The notes beneath the pieces are model-generated. The model was not told the DNA's origin and searched no databases. It saw only the letters and a list, made by a program, of their open reading frames with translations. Shown here one piece after another: positions 1 through 9,159 of a stretch of DNA of 64,000 nucleotides. A program made the position numbers and the translations under genes. The stretch is from Desulfogranum marinum (GTDB lineage: Bacteria > Desulfobacterota > Desulfobulbia > Desulfobulbales > Desulfobulbaceae), in contig NZ_JAFFQD010000022.1 in assembly GCF_016918565.1 (NCBI RefSeq), positions 27,521 to 91,520 of the forward strand, read 5' to 3'. Each line of letters opens with the position of its first letter. Position 1 is the stretch's first letter.

Positions 1-571
1 CGAGCCGTATGTGAGGAAACTGGGTATGGGTTTTAAGAGCTACCTTGGCCAAAGCATCTAGATCCCTATTCAAAGATCGATCAAGAATAATCTTTTGCGG
101 CCTCTTGAACTTGGTCAACTCAATATAGGACAACTGAGCATCAATCTTACTAAACGAATCCAACATGGTGTTCACTCCGGGGACTGCTTCCAGAGAAGAG
201 GCAACCTCCGGTGCTGCGTCGGAAAGATACTGCAACAAATAATGATCGCAATAGATAACGCCGGTAATGAGATCATGTTCCAGATAGTCCTGAAGTGTAT
301 TGACAATGCATTGCATATTCTCTTTGTTGCTCAGCAATTCGGGAGAATAAAAGCGGCTGTTCATCAATGCATACTTTTTTACGCCCTGCAACCGACCAAG
401 TTGCTCAAGATACTTATCACTGTCCTGTAGATCATCAAGTAAAATGCGACTATCTAAACGAAAATCAGGAAGAAGACTGAAATGAATACAATCGAGTTCG
501 TCTGCATGCTCAACCAGTAAGTCTACATATGCTGAATCAGGAAGAAACGGAACATCAAATAACGGTTTCAT
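1..571 (-). CDS. U32-associated protein, 3' end cut by the window
   Basis: An open frame of 190 codons runs leftward from an ATG at 569-571 to the window edge with no stop, so the C-terminus is missing. The start overlaps the stop of the U32 gene upstream by 4 nt (ATGA), which suggests translational coupling. Visible stretches include ITGVIYCDHYLLQYL, EAVPGVNTMLDS and KIILDRSLNRDLDAL. They give an alternating strand/helix pattern that fits a TIM-barrel-like protein accompanying U32 enzymes in anaerobic deltaproteobacteria. That family placement is from memory of similar proteins and is not certain. No iron-sulfur cysteine motif is visible in the part present; it may lie in the missing half. 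Confidence 0.72.
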   Translation of the reverse strand, partial: MKPLFDVPFLPDSAYVDLLVEHADELDCIHFSLLPDFRLDSRILLDDLQDSDKYLEQLGRLQGVKKYALMNSRFYSPELLSNKENMQCIVNTLQDYLEHDLITGVIYCDHYLLQYLSDAAPEVASSLEAVPGVNTMLDSFSKIDAQLSYIELTKFKRPQKIILDRSLNRDLDALAKVALKTHTQFPHIRL

Positions 572-1833
572 AGTGGTTCTATATATTTTCTTACAATACT
601 ATTTATTTGTGCTGAAACGAGTTGTGGTTCAGTGTGTAATTCGATCCTGTTGCCAGGGTTTGCCCGGACTATTTCCTCGCCATCTTTGCTGACCATTTTT
701 AGCACACGAGCCGTGACCGGTTCAATACTGTCAGTCCCAAGGTATTCAACCGTATCACCGCTTTCCAGTACATTTCTGGTTTCAATGATTAAAGGACCAA
801 TCGCACGTACAATGCCCACCGGTGCATACCCTTGGGCTAATCGCATTGTATCATAAAGCATGTCATCAGATGAAGGGTGTCCCTCAAAAAAATTTTGAGA
901 GTGGCCACGAGTGCCGATCTTCTTCATTTCCTTATGAAAAACAGCCGGTAACTCGATATTATTGAGGGCTTCGCCTGAAAAAAGTTTTTCCCTGATCAGG
1001 TCCAATGCCGCTCGATACAGTCTGACAACACTGCCAACATACCCCATAGATTTCATCCGCCCTTCAATCTTGATAGAGTCGGCACCCGTGGCAACAAGCC
1101 TGGGCAGATGAGGCAGCAAGCATAGATCCCGGGCATTAAAAATATAAGTACCTCGCTCATCCTCTTCGACAGGGTAATATTGACCTGGTCGTTTTTCTTC
1201 CACTAACTTATAGGAATAGCGACATGGGTGGGCACAATCTCCCTTATTGGCATCTCTGCCGGTCATATAGTTACTGAGCATGCATCGCCCGGAATAGGAA
1301 ATACACAGTGCTCCGTGGACAAAAATTTCCAGCTCTACATCAGTTGCTCTCCGTATTTCCTGTATTTCACCGTATCCCAGTTCTCTGGCCAGGTTTATCC
1401 TCGACACGCCCTGTCTGCTCCAAAATGCAGCGCTGGCTCCATTGGTCACATTTGCCTGAGTGGAAAGGTGTACAGGCAGCGCAGGTACAGTTTGCCGGGC
1501 AAGGGAAAAAACCCCTGGATCCGCAACAATAATGCCATCAACGCCATGGGACTGCAATGATTCCAGGTAGTCTGGAAGTCCTTTCATATCCCGGTTGTGA
1601 GCAAAAATATTGACGGTTACATACACTTTCGCGCCATGCTGGTGAGCATACTCCACAGCCCGACCGATGCCTGCATCGTCAAAATTAGCAGCCCTTGCAC
1701 GGAGGCTGAACTGCTTACCACCTAAATAAACAGCATCCGCACCATAATGCACTGCTGTAACCAATTTTTCAAAACTACCTGCCGGAGCAAGTAACTCAGG
1801 AATTTTGTATTGTGTGTTATCCATAATTTCCAA
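568..1833 (-). CDS. Peptidase U32 family protein (TrhP/RlhA-like)
   Basis: This 421-residue protein starts with the typical N-terminus PELLAPAGSFEKLVTAVHYG followed by GADAVYLGG. The U32 signature is near residue 170 (EIFVHGALCISYSGRC, then MLS), followed by GDCAHPCR. These four cysteines are the usual iron-sulfur ligands in the family. Although named peptidases, the characterised members TrhP and RlhA are prephenate-dependent RNA hydroxylation enzymes (tRNA U34 and 23S C2501). The length, near 420-450 residues, fits that group better than the shorter UbiU/UbiV proteins. It is the first gene of an at least two-gene leftward operon, overlapping the next gene by 4 nt. The exact RNA substrate cannot be told from sequence alone. 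Confidence 0.88.
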   Translation of the reverse strand: MEIMDNTQYKIPELLAPAGSFEKLVTAVHYGADAVYLGGKQFSLRARAANFDDAGIGRAVEYAHQHGAKVYVTVNIFAHNRDMKGLPDYLESLQSHGVDGIIVADPGVFSLARQTVPALPVHLSTQANVTNGASAAFWSRQGVSRINLARELGYGEIQEIRRATDVELEIFVHGALCISYSGRCMLSNYMTGRDANKGDCAHPCRYSYKLVEEKRPGQYYPVEEDERGTYIFNARDLCLLPHLPRLVATGADSIKIEGRMKSMGYVGSVVRLYRAALDLIREKLFSGEALNNIELPAVFHKEMKKIGTRGHSQNFFEGHPSSDDMLYDTMRLAQGYAPVGIVRAIGPLIIETRNVLESGDTVEYLGTDSIEPVTARVLKMVSKDGEEIVRANPGNRIELHTEPQLVSAQINSIVRKYIEPL

Positions 1834-2080
1834 TCAATGTAATACGTATATTTACTTTACTGCTCTTCCATCGCTTAACTCGTATCAATATTTTTCAACT
1901 GGTCGTATATGTCTATCAGGCGGCGAAAAAAAGTAAAATGAACGAAATGAAATATCAATTTGACCTGGCCATTAACATACTTTACAGTTCATGATGAACG
2001 AATCATTTATATGCACCATGTACCCACAATCTTTCATTTCATTTATCCATATTTTCTAACATGGTTCTCAGGAGGACAAT

Positions 2081-2377
2081 ATGTTAAAAAAAAGCTACTC
2101 GAAAACCGGTAAGATATGCAGGGTAACCTTTAAGTATGAAAACGAGGAAGGTGCTGAAAGTGCGGTGATCGCTGGTGAGTTCAACACCTGGTTACTGGAT
2201 GCAACCCCGATGAAAAAACTCAAAAATGGCAGTTTTTCGGCAACGGTTTCGCTGCCGGCTGGAGAGACATTTCTCTTTCGTTATGTACTTGACGGCAATG
2301 TATGGGTAAATGACCATCAGGCAGACGGATATGCACCCAATGAATACGGTGAAGAAAACAGTATTGTCAGGGTATAA
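2081..2377 (+). CDS. Isolated CBM48/AMPK-type glycogen-binding domain protein
   Basis: This small 98-residue protein has a strong Shine-Dalgarno (AGGAGG) 7 nt before its ATG. Nearly the whole length is one early-set beta-sandwich domain of the CBM48 (isoamylase N-terminal / AMPK beta) type: VIAGEFNTWLLDATPMKKL, then FSATVSLPAGETFLFRYVLDG, then WVNDHQADGYAPNEYGEENS. In this family the FN.W and later W..D positions contact alpha-glucans. No catalytic domain is attached, so it may be a targeting or regulatory partner of glycogen enzymes encoded elsewhere. It stands alone, with leftward genes on both sides. Confidence 0.85.
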   Translation: MLKKSYSKTGKICRVTFKYENEEGAESAVIAGEFNTWLLDATPMKKLKNGSFSATVSLPAGETFLFRYVLDGNVWVNDHQADGYAPNEYGEENSIVRV

Positions 2378-2517
2378 ATCCCAACCCCACCACTCCTTTC
2401 TTCCGCCCTACCAGTTCACCCTATGGCTCCTGCTGAGATGCCTATCAGATCCAAAACGTCTCAATAGAACCACAGGGTGGTCCGTAGGTTGTTGCTCTAC
2501 AATGGTAGAACTATAAC

Positions 2518-3072
2518 CTAAAAACAATGGCCGACTTTCGCCCGGACATATTCATTTTTCAATTCGACATATCGTTTCCAGGATGCACGAAACCCTTCTA
2601 CCTGTTCATCGGTAATCTCGCGAACCACCTTGGCCGGTGAACCGAGGATCAGAGAGCGCGGAGGAAATATTTTTCCACCAGTCACAACAGCTCCGGCACC
2701 GACAATCGACTCGCGTCCGATCACTGCCCCGTCAAGTATAATGGCGCCCATCCCGATCAGGCAAAGGTCCTCCACCGTGCACCCATGCAATATCACATTA
2801 TGACCTACCGTCACTTCACTGCCGATGACGGCAGGATGACCATCGTCAAGGGAACGCCCTCCCCCCTCAGCTCCTGTTGTATGGATCATACAATTATCCT
2901 GGATGTTGGTCCGGTCACCAATCCTGATACTGTGGACATCGCCCCTGGCAATGGTACCAAACCACAGGGATACATCTTCGCCTATTTCAACATCACCAAT
3001 AAAGGTCGCATTGGGTGCCACCCAGGCACCTTTTCCTGCCTTTGGCTGGTAATCTCTGTAGGATAAAATCAT
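2518..3072 (-). CDS. Gamma-carbonic-anhydrase-like hexapeptide repeat protein
   Basis: A 184-residue left-handed beta-helix protein of the YrdA/CaiE/gamma-CA type. The hexapeptide periodicity is clear from ATFIGDVEIGEDVSLWFG through IGRESIVGAGAVVTGG. Candidate zinc histidines lie in NCMIHTT, VTVGHNVILHG and HGCTVED. The C-terminal helix (EQVEGFRASWKRYVELKNEY) is typical of the family. It sits 28 nt downstream of the nucleoside ABC transporter ATPase gene on the same strand and may be the last gene of that operon. Its ATG has a GGGG-type ribosome site. Whether it hydrates CO2 is unknown; many YrdA-like proteins show little activity. Confidence 0.88.
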   Translation of the reverse strand: MILSYRDYQPKAGKGAWVAPNATFIGDVEIGEDVSLWFGTIARGDVHSIRIGDRTNIQDNCMIHTTGAEGGGRSLDDGHPAVIGSEVTVGHNVILHGCTVEDLCLIGMGAIILDGAVIGRESIVGAGAVVTGGKIFPPRSLILGSPAKVVREITDEQVEGFRASWKRYVELKNEYVRAKVGHCF

Positions 3073-3100
3073 AATTCCCCCTCAGTTTAAGTCGGATAGA

Positions 3101-4594
3101 TCAATTAGTTGCAAGGCCTGCCATCATCTCAGGTATCTTGTCAATTCGCTCCTGGTCATCAGCAGCAAAGGTCTCCACCAGCATACCGCCATACATGACT
3201 CCAATCCTATCGGACAAGGTCAACGCTTCAGAGAGATCCCCGGTAACCAGTAATATGCCTGCCTGCTCTCTGGCTTTCATCAATAAATTCCAGACGTCTT
3301 CTGCTGCAGCAATATCCAGCCCCTGGGTTGGCTGCTCTGCAACAATCAATCTTGGCCGACGATAAAACTCTCTTGCCAGAACCATCTTCTGCAGGTTACC
3401 ACCGGAAAGCTGCCAGGCCAAGGCATCCAAATCCGGCGGGCGGATATCAAAATCATTAATGAGCTTATTGACAGTAGCACCGGCCCGTTTTTTCAACAGC
3501 CATGGACCACGCACGAACCCACCCCTGGTGGTCAATAAAAAATTATCAAGCAGGCTCAGGCCAGGGCAGGTTGCTAACCCCTGGCGATCTTCCGGGATAT
3601 AGCTAAGTGTCTGCTCCCAATTTTGCTTGGAAAAAAACTGTTTCCACTCCAACCCCAGGATGCGAACACTTCCTTTTTTGGGAGAGGTTAAGCCGCAAAT
3701 GGTTTCCACCAAGGGCTTTTGCCCGTTTCCAGCAACCCCGACAATACCAAAAACCTCTCCCTGGCGAACTTCAAAGTCAGCTCCTTTCAATCCTTTTCCA
3801 GTCAGAGAAGATACTTTCAGGACAATTTGTCGAGGCTCTACAGGTTCTTTATCAACCTCTAAAAGAACAGCGCGCCCCACCATACGCCTGGCGAGTTCTG
3901 CGGTCGAATGCACCGACTTTTTCGGAAGCTGATCAATAACTCTGCCACGCTTCAATATTGCTATATCGTCGGCAAGAGAAAGAACTTCTTCCAGTTTATG
4001 ACTGATAAAAACAATGGCCGTCCCCATCTCAACCATCTGTCGCATGGTTGCAAACAATGCTTCCGACTCTTTTGGGGTCAGTACGGCCGTAGGTTCGTCA
4101 AAAATCAGGATAGAGCTTTTGCGGTGGAGTAATTTAAGAATCTCAACCTGCTGTTTTTCGCCCATGGACAAATCGGCAATCACAGCCTCAGGGTCAATCG
4201 ACATACCATATTTTTCAGCAAGTTGACGCACCTCGGTATTCATCTCTTTATGCCGCAACCACACACTATCAGATGCGCCAAGAAAAACATTTTCAGCAAC
4301 AGTCATGGCGTCTACCAGCTTAAAATGCTGATAGACCATACCGATACCGCTCTGGATGGCCTTTTCCGTATTGGTAAAGACGACAGGTTTTCCTGCGTGC
4401 GATATCGTGCCGCTATCGGGCTGCAATTGACCGGCAAGAATGGACATCAGGGTGGATTTACCGGCGCCATTTTCCCCCAAAAGAGCAAGAATTCGTCCCT
4501 GATGGACATCCAGGGTAATATCCTGGTTGGCCTGCACACTGCCAAATGATTTTGATATACCTTCCAGCCGTATGACCGGTTCAGCAGTTGCCAT
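3101..4594 (-). CDS. Nucleoside-type ABC transporter, double ATPase subunit (NupO/YufO-like)
   Basis: A 497-residue protein carrying two fused ATP-binding cassettes, as in sugar (RbsA) and BMP-dependent nucleoside importers. The first cassette has a canonical Walker A (GENGAGKST), signature LSMGEKQQ and Walker B ILIFDEPTAVL. The second has a degenerate Walker A (GVAGNGQKPL) but a good signature (LSGGNLQKM), typical of this subfamily. It is encoded with the permease and BMP genes upstream, separated from them by a phosphoribosyltransferase gene (6 nt gap to that gene). It should energise purine nucleoside or nucleobase uptake across the inner membrane. Confidence 0.93.
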   Translation of the reverse strand: MATAEPVIRLEGISKSFGSVQANQDITLDVHQGRILALLGENGAGKSTLMSILAGQLQPDSGTISHAGKPVVFTNTEKAIQSGIGMVYQHFKLVDAMTVAENVFLGASDSVWLRHKEMNTEVRQLAEKYGMSIDPEAVIADLSMGEKQQVEILKLLHRKSSILIFDEPTAVLTPKESEALFATMRQMVEMGTAIVFISHKLEEVLSLADDIAILKRGRVIDQLPKKSVHSTAELARRMVGRAVLLEVDKEPVEPRQIVLKVSSLTGKGLKGADFEVRQGEVFGIVGVAGNGQKPLVETICGLTSPKKGSVRILGLEWKQFFSKQNWEQTLSYIPEDRQGLATCPGLSLLDNFLLTTRGGFVRGPWLLKKRAGATVNKLINDFDIRPPDLDALAWQLSGGNLQKMVLAREFYRRPRLIVAEQPTQGLDIAAAEDVWNLLMKAREQAGILLVTGDLSEALTLSDRIGVMYGGMLVETFAADDQERIDKIPEMMAGLATN

Positions 4595-4600
4595 TACCTG

Positions 4601-5083
4601 CTACTTCCCCGCTGCCAGCGGCTGGACAAACTGAGATTCGGAATCCCAGGGAAAAAGAATCCACGTATCCTGACTGACCTCGGTGATAAAAGTATCTACC
4701 AAGGGCCGACCTGCCGGTTTTGCGTATACGGTCGCGAAATGCGCTTTGGGCACCATTTTTTTCACAATCTGGGCAGTCCGCCCGGTGTCCACCAGGTCAT
4801 CGATAAGCAACCATCCTTCGCCCTCTCCGGCAAAGGGCTTGAGTATTTCAGCATCTCCTTTTTTATCCTTCCAATCATAACTGGAAATACAGATAGTATC
4901 GACAAGATGAATGTTGAGCTCACGAGCAATTATCGCAGCCGGCACCATTCCGCCTCGTGTTATGGCGATAATACCCTTGAAGTACTCCGTACTCAGCAAT
5001 CGCCAGGCAAGTGCCTTGGAATCACGGTGCAATTGGTCCCAGGATATGGGATATGTTTTTCTATACTGAGATTTTTCTTCCAT
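4601..5083 (-). CDS. gpt: Xanthine-guanine phosphoribosyltransferase
   Basis: A 160-residue enzyme close in length to E. coli Gpt (152). The PRPP-binding motif is [13 protein letters not shown] near residue 93, and the N-terminal [17 protein letters not shown] and [15 protein letters not shown] are Gpt-like. It converts xanthine or guanine plus PRPP to the 5'-nucleotide, trapping imported bases in the cell. The gene is inserted between the second permease gene (46 nt away) and the ATPase gene (6 nt away) of the transporter operon. That supports xanthine, guanine or their nucleosides as the imported substrate. Confidence 0.92.
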   Translation of the reverse strand: MEEKSQYRKTYPISWDQLHRDSKALAWRLLSTEYFKGIIAITRGGMVPAAIIARELNIHLVDTICISSYDWKDKKGDAEILKPFAGEGEGWLLIDDLVDTGRTAQIVKKMVPKAHFATVYAKPAGRPLVDTFITEVSQDTWILFPWDSESQFVQPLAAGK

Positions 5084-5129
5084 TGCTTAACTCCTTACAC
5101 AAACAAGCTTAATACAAATTTTAGACAGG

Positions 5130-6050
5130 TTAATCGGCCGGTTCAACATTCACGCCCAAAGCAGCCGGCTCATTGGTGCGTCTGTGGCCCAGTGACGACA
5201 AGACAAGGACAAAGACAGTCAGACCGTAGGGCAGCATAAGCAGCAATGATGAAGGCAATTGGGTGCCGGTTGCCTGCAGCCTGAGCTGAAGCGCCATAAT
5301 ACCCCCAAAAAGATAGGCTCCAAACACAGCCCTCCCAGGACGCCAGAAGGCAAATATCACTAAAGCCACCGCTATCCAGCCACGTCCGGCAGTCAGATTA
5401 TTGGTCCAGAGGTGAGTATAAGCAAGGGACAGGTAGGCACCACCAAGCCCCATAAAAAAGCCACCACCAAGAATCCCCAACCAACGGTACCCTCTTGCAT
5501 TGAGACCAGCTGCGGCAGCAGCCTCCGGGAATTCACCCACAGCCCGTAATCCTAGTCCATAGCGAGTGTTGTTGAAAAAAAGCCACAGGCATGGCGGGAG
5601 TATATAGGTGAGATAGACCAACGGATCATGCTGAAAAAATATTGGCCCAATGGCCGGAATATCAGCAAGTAGAGGCACTGCCATGGGTTGAAACCCCGGA
5701 GCGGACAAACCGACATAGGACGTACCGAAATAATTGGCAAACCCCGTTCCTAAAATAGTGAGTGCCAACCCGGAAACTACCTGGTTTCCTTGAAAAACAA
5801 GACACACAATGCCATGCAGAGAGGCGGTTGTTATACCTGCAGCACCAGCTGCAAAAAAGGCCAAAGAAGGACTGCCGGTAAAATGTGCTACCAAAAAAGC
5901 AGTCAGCCCACCAACAATCATGATCCCTTCGACCCCCAGGTTCAGCACTCCGGATTTCTCGGTAATCATTTCTCCCAGGGTCGCATACAGAATGGGGGTC
6001 CCGGCAACAATGGTGGCAGCCAAGAGCGGTATGATCATCTCCAGGGTCAT
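5130..6050 (-). CDS. Nucleoside-type ABC transporter permease (NupQ/YufQ-like)
   Basis: A 306-residue hydrophobic protein of the BPD_transp_2 family (branched-chain amino acid/ribose/nucleoside permeases). Family landmarks are GTPILYATLGEMITEKSGVLNLGVEGIM near the N-terminus and GLRAVGEFPEAAAAAGLN, the EAA-like loop that contacts the ATPase. It forms the channel with the preceding permease, whose stop codon overlaps this start by 4 nt. The tail after the last helix is short and hydrophilic. Confidence 0.92.
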   Translation of the reverse strand: MTLEMIIPLLAATIVAGTPILYATLGEMITEKSGVLNLGVEGIMIVGGLTAFLVAHFTGSPSLAFFAAGAAGITTASLHGIVCLVFQGNQVVSGLALTILGTGFANYFGTSYVGLSAPGFQPMAVPLLADIPAIGPIFFQHDPLVYLTYILPPCLWLFFNNTRYGLGLRAVGEFPEAAAAAGLNARGYRWLGILGGGFFMGLGGAYLSLAYTHLWTNNLTAGRGWIAVALVIFAFWRPGRAVFGAYLFGGIMALQLRLQATGTQLPSSLLLMLPYGLTVFVLVLSSLGHRRTNEPAALGVNVEPAD

Positions 6051-7111
6051 TGTTTCCTCACCGGTACCATTTTGTAATGGACAAAAAAACCGCTGGCTAG
6101 AACGGTCATCAGAATCAGCCCTTCTATCATCCCGCCGAACGCTGCCGGTACCTGCATGTCCAGCTGCAGGCTTTCCACTCCGACACGCAGCCCGGCGAGC
6201 AGAAAAGAAGTTATGGCAATATTCAAAGGATTAAGGCGAGCAAGCCAGGCAACCACGATGGCAGTATAGCCATAACCGACCATTATGGATGGCTGTAATC
6301 GATTAATAGTTGCCGAGGCCTCTAAAAAGCCTGCCCATCCGGCAAGGGCCCCGCTTAGCACCATTACCAGCACCACTAAATAATTATAGGGAATGCCGGC
6401 ATAGCGTGCGGCACGGACGCTGTCTCCAGAGGCCTTTAATTCGAAACCGGTCCTGGTAAAAGTAAAAAATATCCAGAACAACACACCAAGGACAAGACAA
6501 TGAAATATACCGCTGTTAACCCCGCTGGTACCGATCTTGCCGACAATGGCCTGCTCGCTAAACATCGGGGTCATGGGAAAACCGTAGCTGGCAGGATCCT
6601 TCCAAATACCATACACCAGGTATTCCAGCAGCAAAATGGCTATATAATTCATCATCAGGGTGACAATGATCTCATTAGTACCGAGCCGCTGTCTGAGTAT
6701 TGCCGGAATCATACCCCATACACCGCCGGCTATACAAGCGGCGCCAATCATCATGGAAAGGAGTACTGGTTTGGGAAGTTCGGGAAAAGTCAATGCGGCC
6801 CAGGTAGCGCCAATAGCTCCCAGAGCAAACTGTCCCTCTGCACCAATATTCCAGATTTGTAACCGAAAAGCTGTGGCCACGCCCAGGGAGCAGAGAAAAA
6901 TAGGGATCGCCTTGATAAGACTGTCTTCAATGGCCCATCTGGAACCGAAGGCCCCCTTAAAAAGGGTCAAGATTCCTTCCACGGGCGGTGTGCCGCGCAT
7001 AACCAGCATCACTGCACTTAACAACAGGGCAAGAGCGATTGCGGTCAATAAAATAAAACAGGAACGCCAACCAAGACGTTCCTGTCTTTTAATAATCCTG
7101 AATCGCTGCAT
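6047..7111 (-). CDS. Nucleoside-type ABC transporter permease (NupP/YufP-like)
   Basis: A 354-residue inner-membrane permease of the BPD_transp_2 family, the larger partner of the 5130-6050 permease. Motifs include IWNIGAEGQFALGAIGATW, LGTNEIIVTLMMNYIA and FELKASGDSVRAARYAGI, the cytoplasmic coupling loop. The basic N-terminus (MQRFRIIKRQERLGWR) precedes the first membrane helix. It overlaps the next permease by 4 nt and lies 42 nt after the substrate-binding protein gene, so the usual BMP operon order is kept. Confidence 0.92.
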   Translation of the reverse strand: MQRFRIIKRQERLGWRSCFILLTAIALALLLSAVMLVMRGTPPVEGILTLFKGAFGSRWAIEDSLIKAIPIFLCSLGVATAFRLQIWNIGAEGQFALGAIGATWAALTFPELPKPVLLSMMIGAACIAGGVWGMIPAILRQRLGTNEIIVTLMMNYIAILLLEYLVYGIWKDPASYGFPMTPMFSEQAIVGKIGTSGVNSGIFHCLVLGVLFWIFFTFTRTGFELKASGDSVRAARYAGIPYNYLVVLVMVLSGALAGWAGFLEASATINRLQPSIMVGYGYTAIVVAWLARLNPLNIAITSFLLAGLRVGVESLQLDMQVPAAFGGMIEGLILMTVLASGFFVHYKMVPVRKQ

Positions 7112-7153
7112 CAGCTACGACAAGGCTTCCAGTACATTTTACCTATGCGGTTC

Positions 7154-8212
7154 TTATTCAGTGGTTCCAACAACACCCTCGACAAACCAGGTCATACCGA
7201 GCAATGTTTCGTCGTTTGCTACGGTCCCGTCAGCAATTTTTACAGCGCCCTGCTGGTCCTTGACAGGCCCGGAGAATACCTTGAAGGCACCAGAGGCTAT
7301 TTCCGCCTGTTTCGCGGTTACTGTATCCTGAACATCTTGAGGAACCATGGGGCCAAATGGAGCAAGTTTGACTATGCCGGCATCCATTCCCGGCCAAGCC
7401 GATTCAGCTTTCCAGGTACCTTCTTTGACCTGATTAACAATCTGCTTGTAATAAGGTGCCCAGTTCCATACAGGAGCGGTGAGATGTGATTTAGGAGCAA
7501 AAGTACTCATATCAGAATTATAGCCGATTGAGTAGACACCTTTCTCCTGCGCCGCTTCCTGTGGCCCTGGAGAATCCTGGTGCTGGGCAATAACGTCTGC
7601 TCCAGCATCCAGCAGAGACTTTGCAGCCTCTTTTTCAGTTGCCGGGTCATACCAGGTTTTGGTCCATACTACCCGTACGGATACCTCGGGATTCACGGCC
7701 TGCGCTCCAAGTGTAAAAGCGTTGATGCCGCGAATAACTTCAGGAATAGGAAAAGCAGCTACATAACCGAGGATTTTACTTTTGGTCATCGCACCGGCAA
7801 CCATGCCGCTCAGGTACCTGGCCTGGTACATGCGGCCAAAATAGTTGCTCATGTTCTCAGCCTTTTTAAAACCAGAGCAATGCATGAAAACGGTATTTGG
7901 AAACTGCTTTGCCACCTTGAGCATCGGATCCATATAACCGAAACTGGTTGCAAAAATTATATCGTATCCCTTACGAGCCATATTAAGGATGACTCGCTCA
8001 GAGTCAGGTCCTTCTTTCACGGACTCAACATAAGCGGTTTTGACGCCGTCCATCTCTTCCACCGCCAGACGGCCCTTATCATGGGCAAAGGAATAACCGG
8101 CATCACCGATGGGGGAAACATAAACAAAGCCTACATTCATGTCTTTGGCCATCGCTGCAAAGGCAATCCCTAAGCTGCACAAGACAACAGACATTACTTT
8201 GATAATACGCAT
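7154..8212 (-). CDS. BMP family substrate-binding protein of the nucleoside transporter
   Basis: A 352-residue periplasmic protein of the BMP/PnrA lipoprotein family, which binds purine nucleosides. The start was set at the ATG at 8212 because it has GGAGG 6 nt upstream and opens directly into a signal peptide (MRIIKVMSVVLCSLGIAFA, then AMA). An in-frame upstream start would add 14 residues with no good ribosome site. The cysteine in the signal sequence is not in a convincing lipobox, so a soluble periplasmic protein is likely. The mature part begins NVGFVYVSPIGDAGYSFAHD, typical of BMP proteins. It is the first gene of the transporter operon. Confidence 0.92.
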   Translation of the reverse strand: MRIIKVMSVVLCSLGIAFAAMAKDMNVGFVYVSPIGDAGYSFAHDKGRLAVEEMDGVKTAYVESVKEGPDSERVILNMARKGYDIIFATSFGYMDPMLKVAKQFPNTVFMHCSGFKKAENMSNYFGRMYQARYLSGMVAGAMTKSKILGYVAAFPIPEVIRGINAFTLGAQAVNPEVSVRVVWTKTWYDPATEKEAAKSLLDAGADVIAQHQDSPGPQEAAQEKGVYSIGYNSDMSTFAPKSHLTAPVWNWAPYYKQIVNQVKEGTWKAESAWPGMDAGIVKLAPFGPMVPQDVQDTVTAKQAEIASGAFKVFSGPVKDQQGAVKIADGTVANDETLLGMTWFVEGVVGTTE

Positions 8213-8445
8213 ACTTAACCTCCAGAATACATGACTTACCCCTGATTTCACCAAGGATAATACGTTGTGGGGATGAGAATAAATTTCAAATGTTTCTTCT
8301 TATACGTAATAGACAATGGAGTGTCAAACGAAAAGGTGTGCATCGGCAACGCCCCACCTTCAACCATATTCCCTGGAATAGCTGGAAAAACACAGGCCGG
8401 CAGCTTTTCTCGACAACAGATGACTCTCCTGATCACAACGGCCCG

Positions 8446-9159
8446 TTAACGCGGCTGCTTAGATGGAACCACCAATAAACGGGGCACAAGTACCTCCTCC
8501 GGCTGGAGCAACATAAAACGTACGCAGCGCGCAATGTCCTCCGGCTGAAGCATACCTTCGGCGGGATCAAATCTTTTTTCTTCCGGCCAATGATCAAACA
8601 GACCGGTATCAGTTCTTCCCGGTTCAATGGCCCCCACTCTCACTCCAGAGCCTGCCAGCTCCATTCGCAACGCGTCGGTGAATGCCTCCACCGCAAACTT
8701 GGTCCCGTTATAGGCGCCGATTCCTGGAAATGTCTTTAATCCGGCAAGACTTGAGGTGTTGATCAGGAATCCGCTTCCCTGGCTCTTCATGTGGCGCAGC
8801 ATGGTATAGCTTACCCGAACAAGGGCTTCAAAGTTAACCCGTACCATATGGCATAAAGCCTCTACATCTGCCTCCTCCACATTGCCGATATGCATTACCC
8901 CTGCATTATTAAAAACATAGTCAAGCCGCTTAAAATTACTCAATGCCGCCTGCAGCAGGCGCTCCGGTAGGGATGGATCAGTAATATCACCGGCAACAAA
9001 CACAGCATGCTGAAGTTGAGCAGCAAGTTCTCCCAATTTTTGTTCATTGCGACCGGTAAGGACAAACAAGACTCCGTCCTGATCCAGCATTTTTGCGGTT
9101 GCAGCGCCAATACCGCTACTTGCTCCGGTGATCAATAGAACCTTTCCTGTTAAATCCAT
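8446..9159 (-). CDS. Short-chain dehydrogenase/reductase
   Basis: A 237-residue classical SDR. It has the nucleotide motif TGASSGIG at residues 9-16, the structural motif NNAG, the catalytic Ser in NTSSLAG and the YNGTK (Y-x-x-x-K) active site. The start ATG has a strong GGAGG ribosome site. The closest named groups would be YdfG/serine-dehydrogenase-like clan members, but the substrate cannot be inferred. It is a single gene, 233 nt upstream of the BMP operon on the same strand; cotranscription is possible but not supported by anything seen. Confidence 0.9.
   Translation of the reverse strand: MDLTGKVLLITGASSGIGAATAKMLDQDGVLFVLTGRNEQKLGELAAQLQHAVFVAGDITDPSLPERLLQAALSNFKRLDYVFNNAGVMHIGNVEEADVEALCHMVRVNFEALVRVSYTMLRHMKSQGSGFLINTSSLAGLKTFPGIGAYNGTKFAVEAFTDALRMELAGSGVRVGAIEPGRTDTGLFDHWPEEKRFDPAEGMLQPEDIARCVRFMLLQPEEVLVPRLLVVPSKQPR

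Noticed and set aside
95..430. Rightward open frame at the window start
   Set aside because: It lies opposite the reverse-strand frame 1-571, which has coherent protein character and overlaps the U32 gene by 4 nt. The rightward translation has no family features.
8213..8445. Possible purine or xanthine riboswitch upstream of the BMP operon
   Set aside because: No arrangement of the conserved purine-riboswitch core was recognisable in the leader, despite the suitable gene context.
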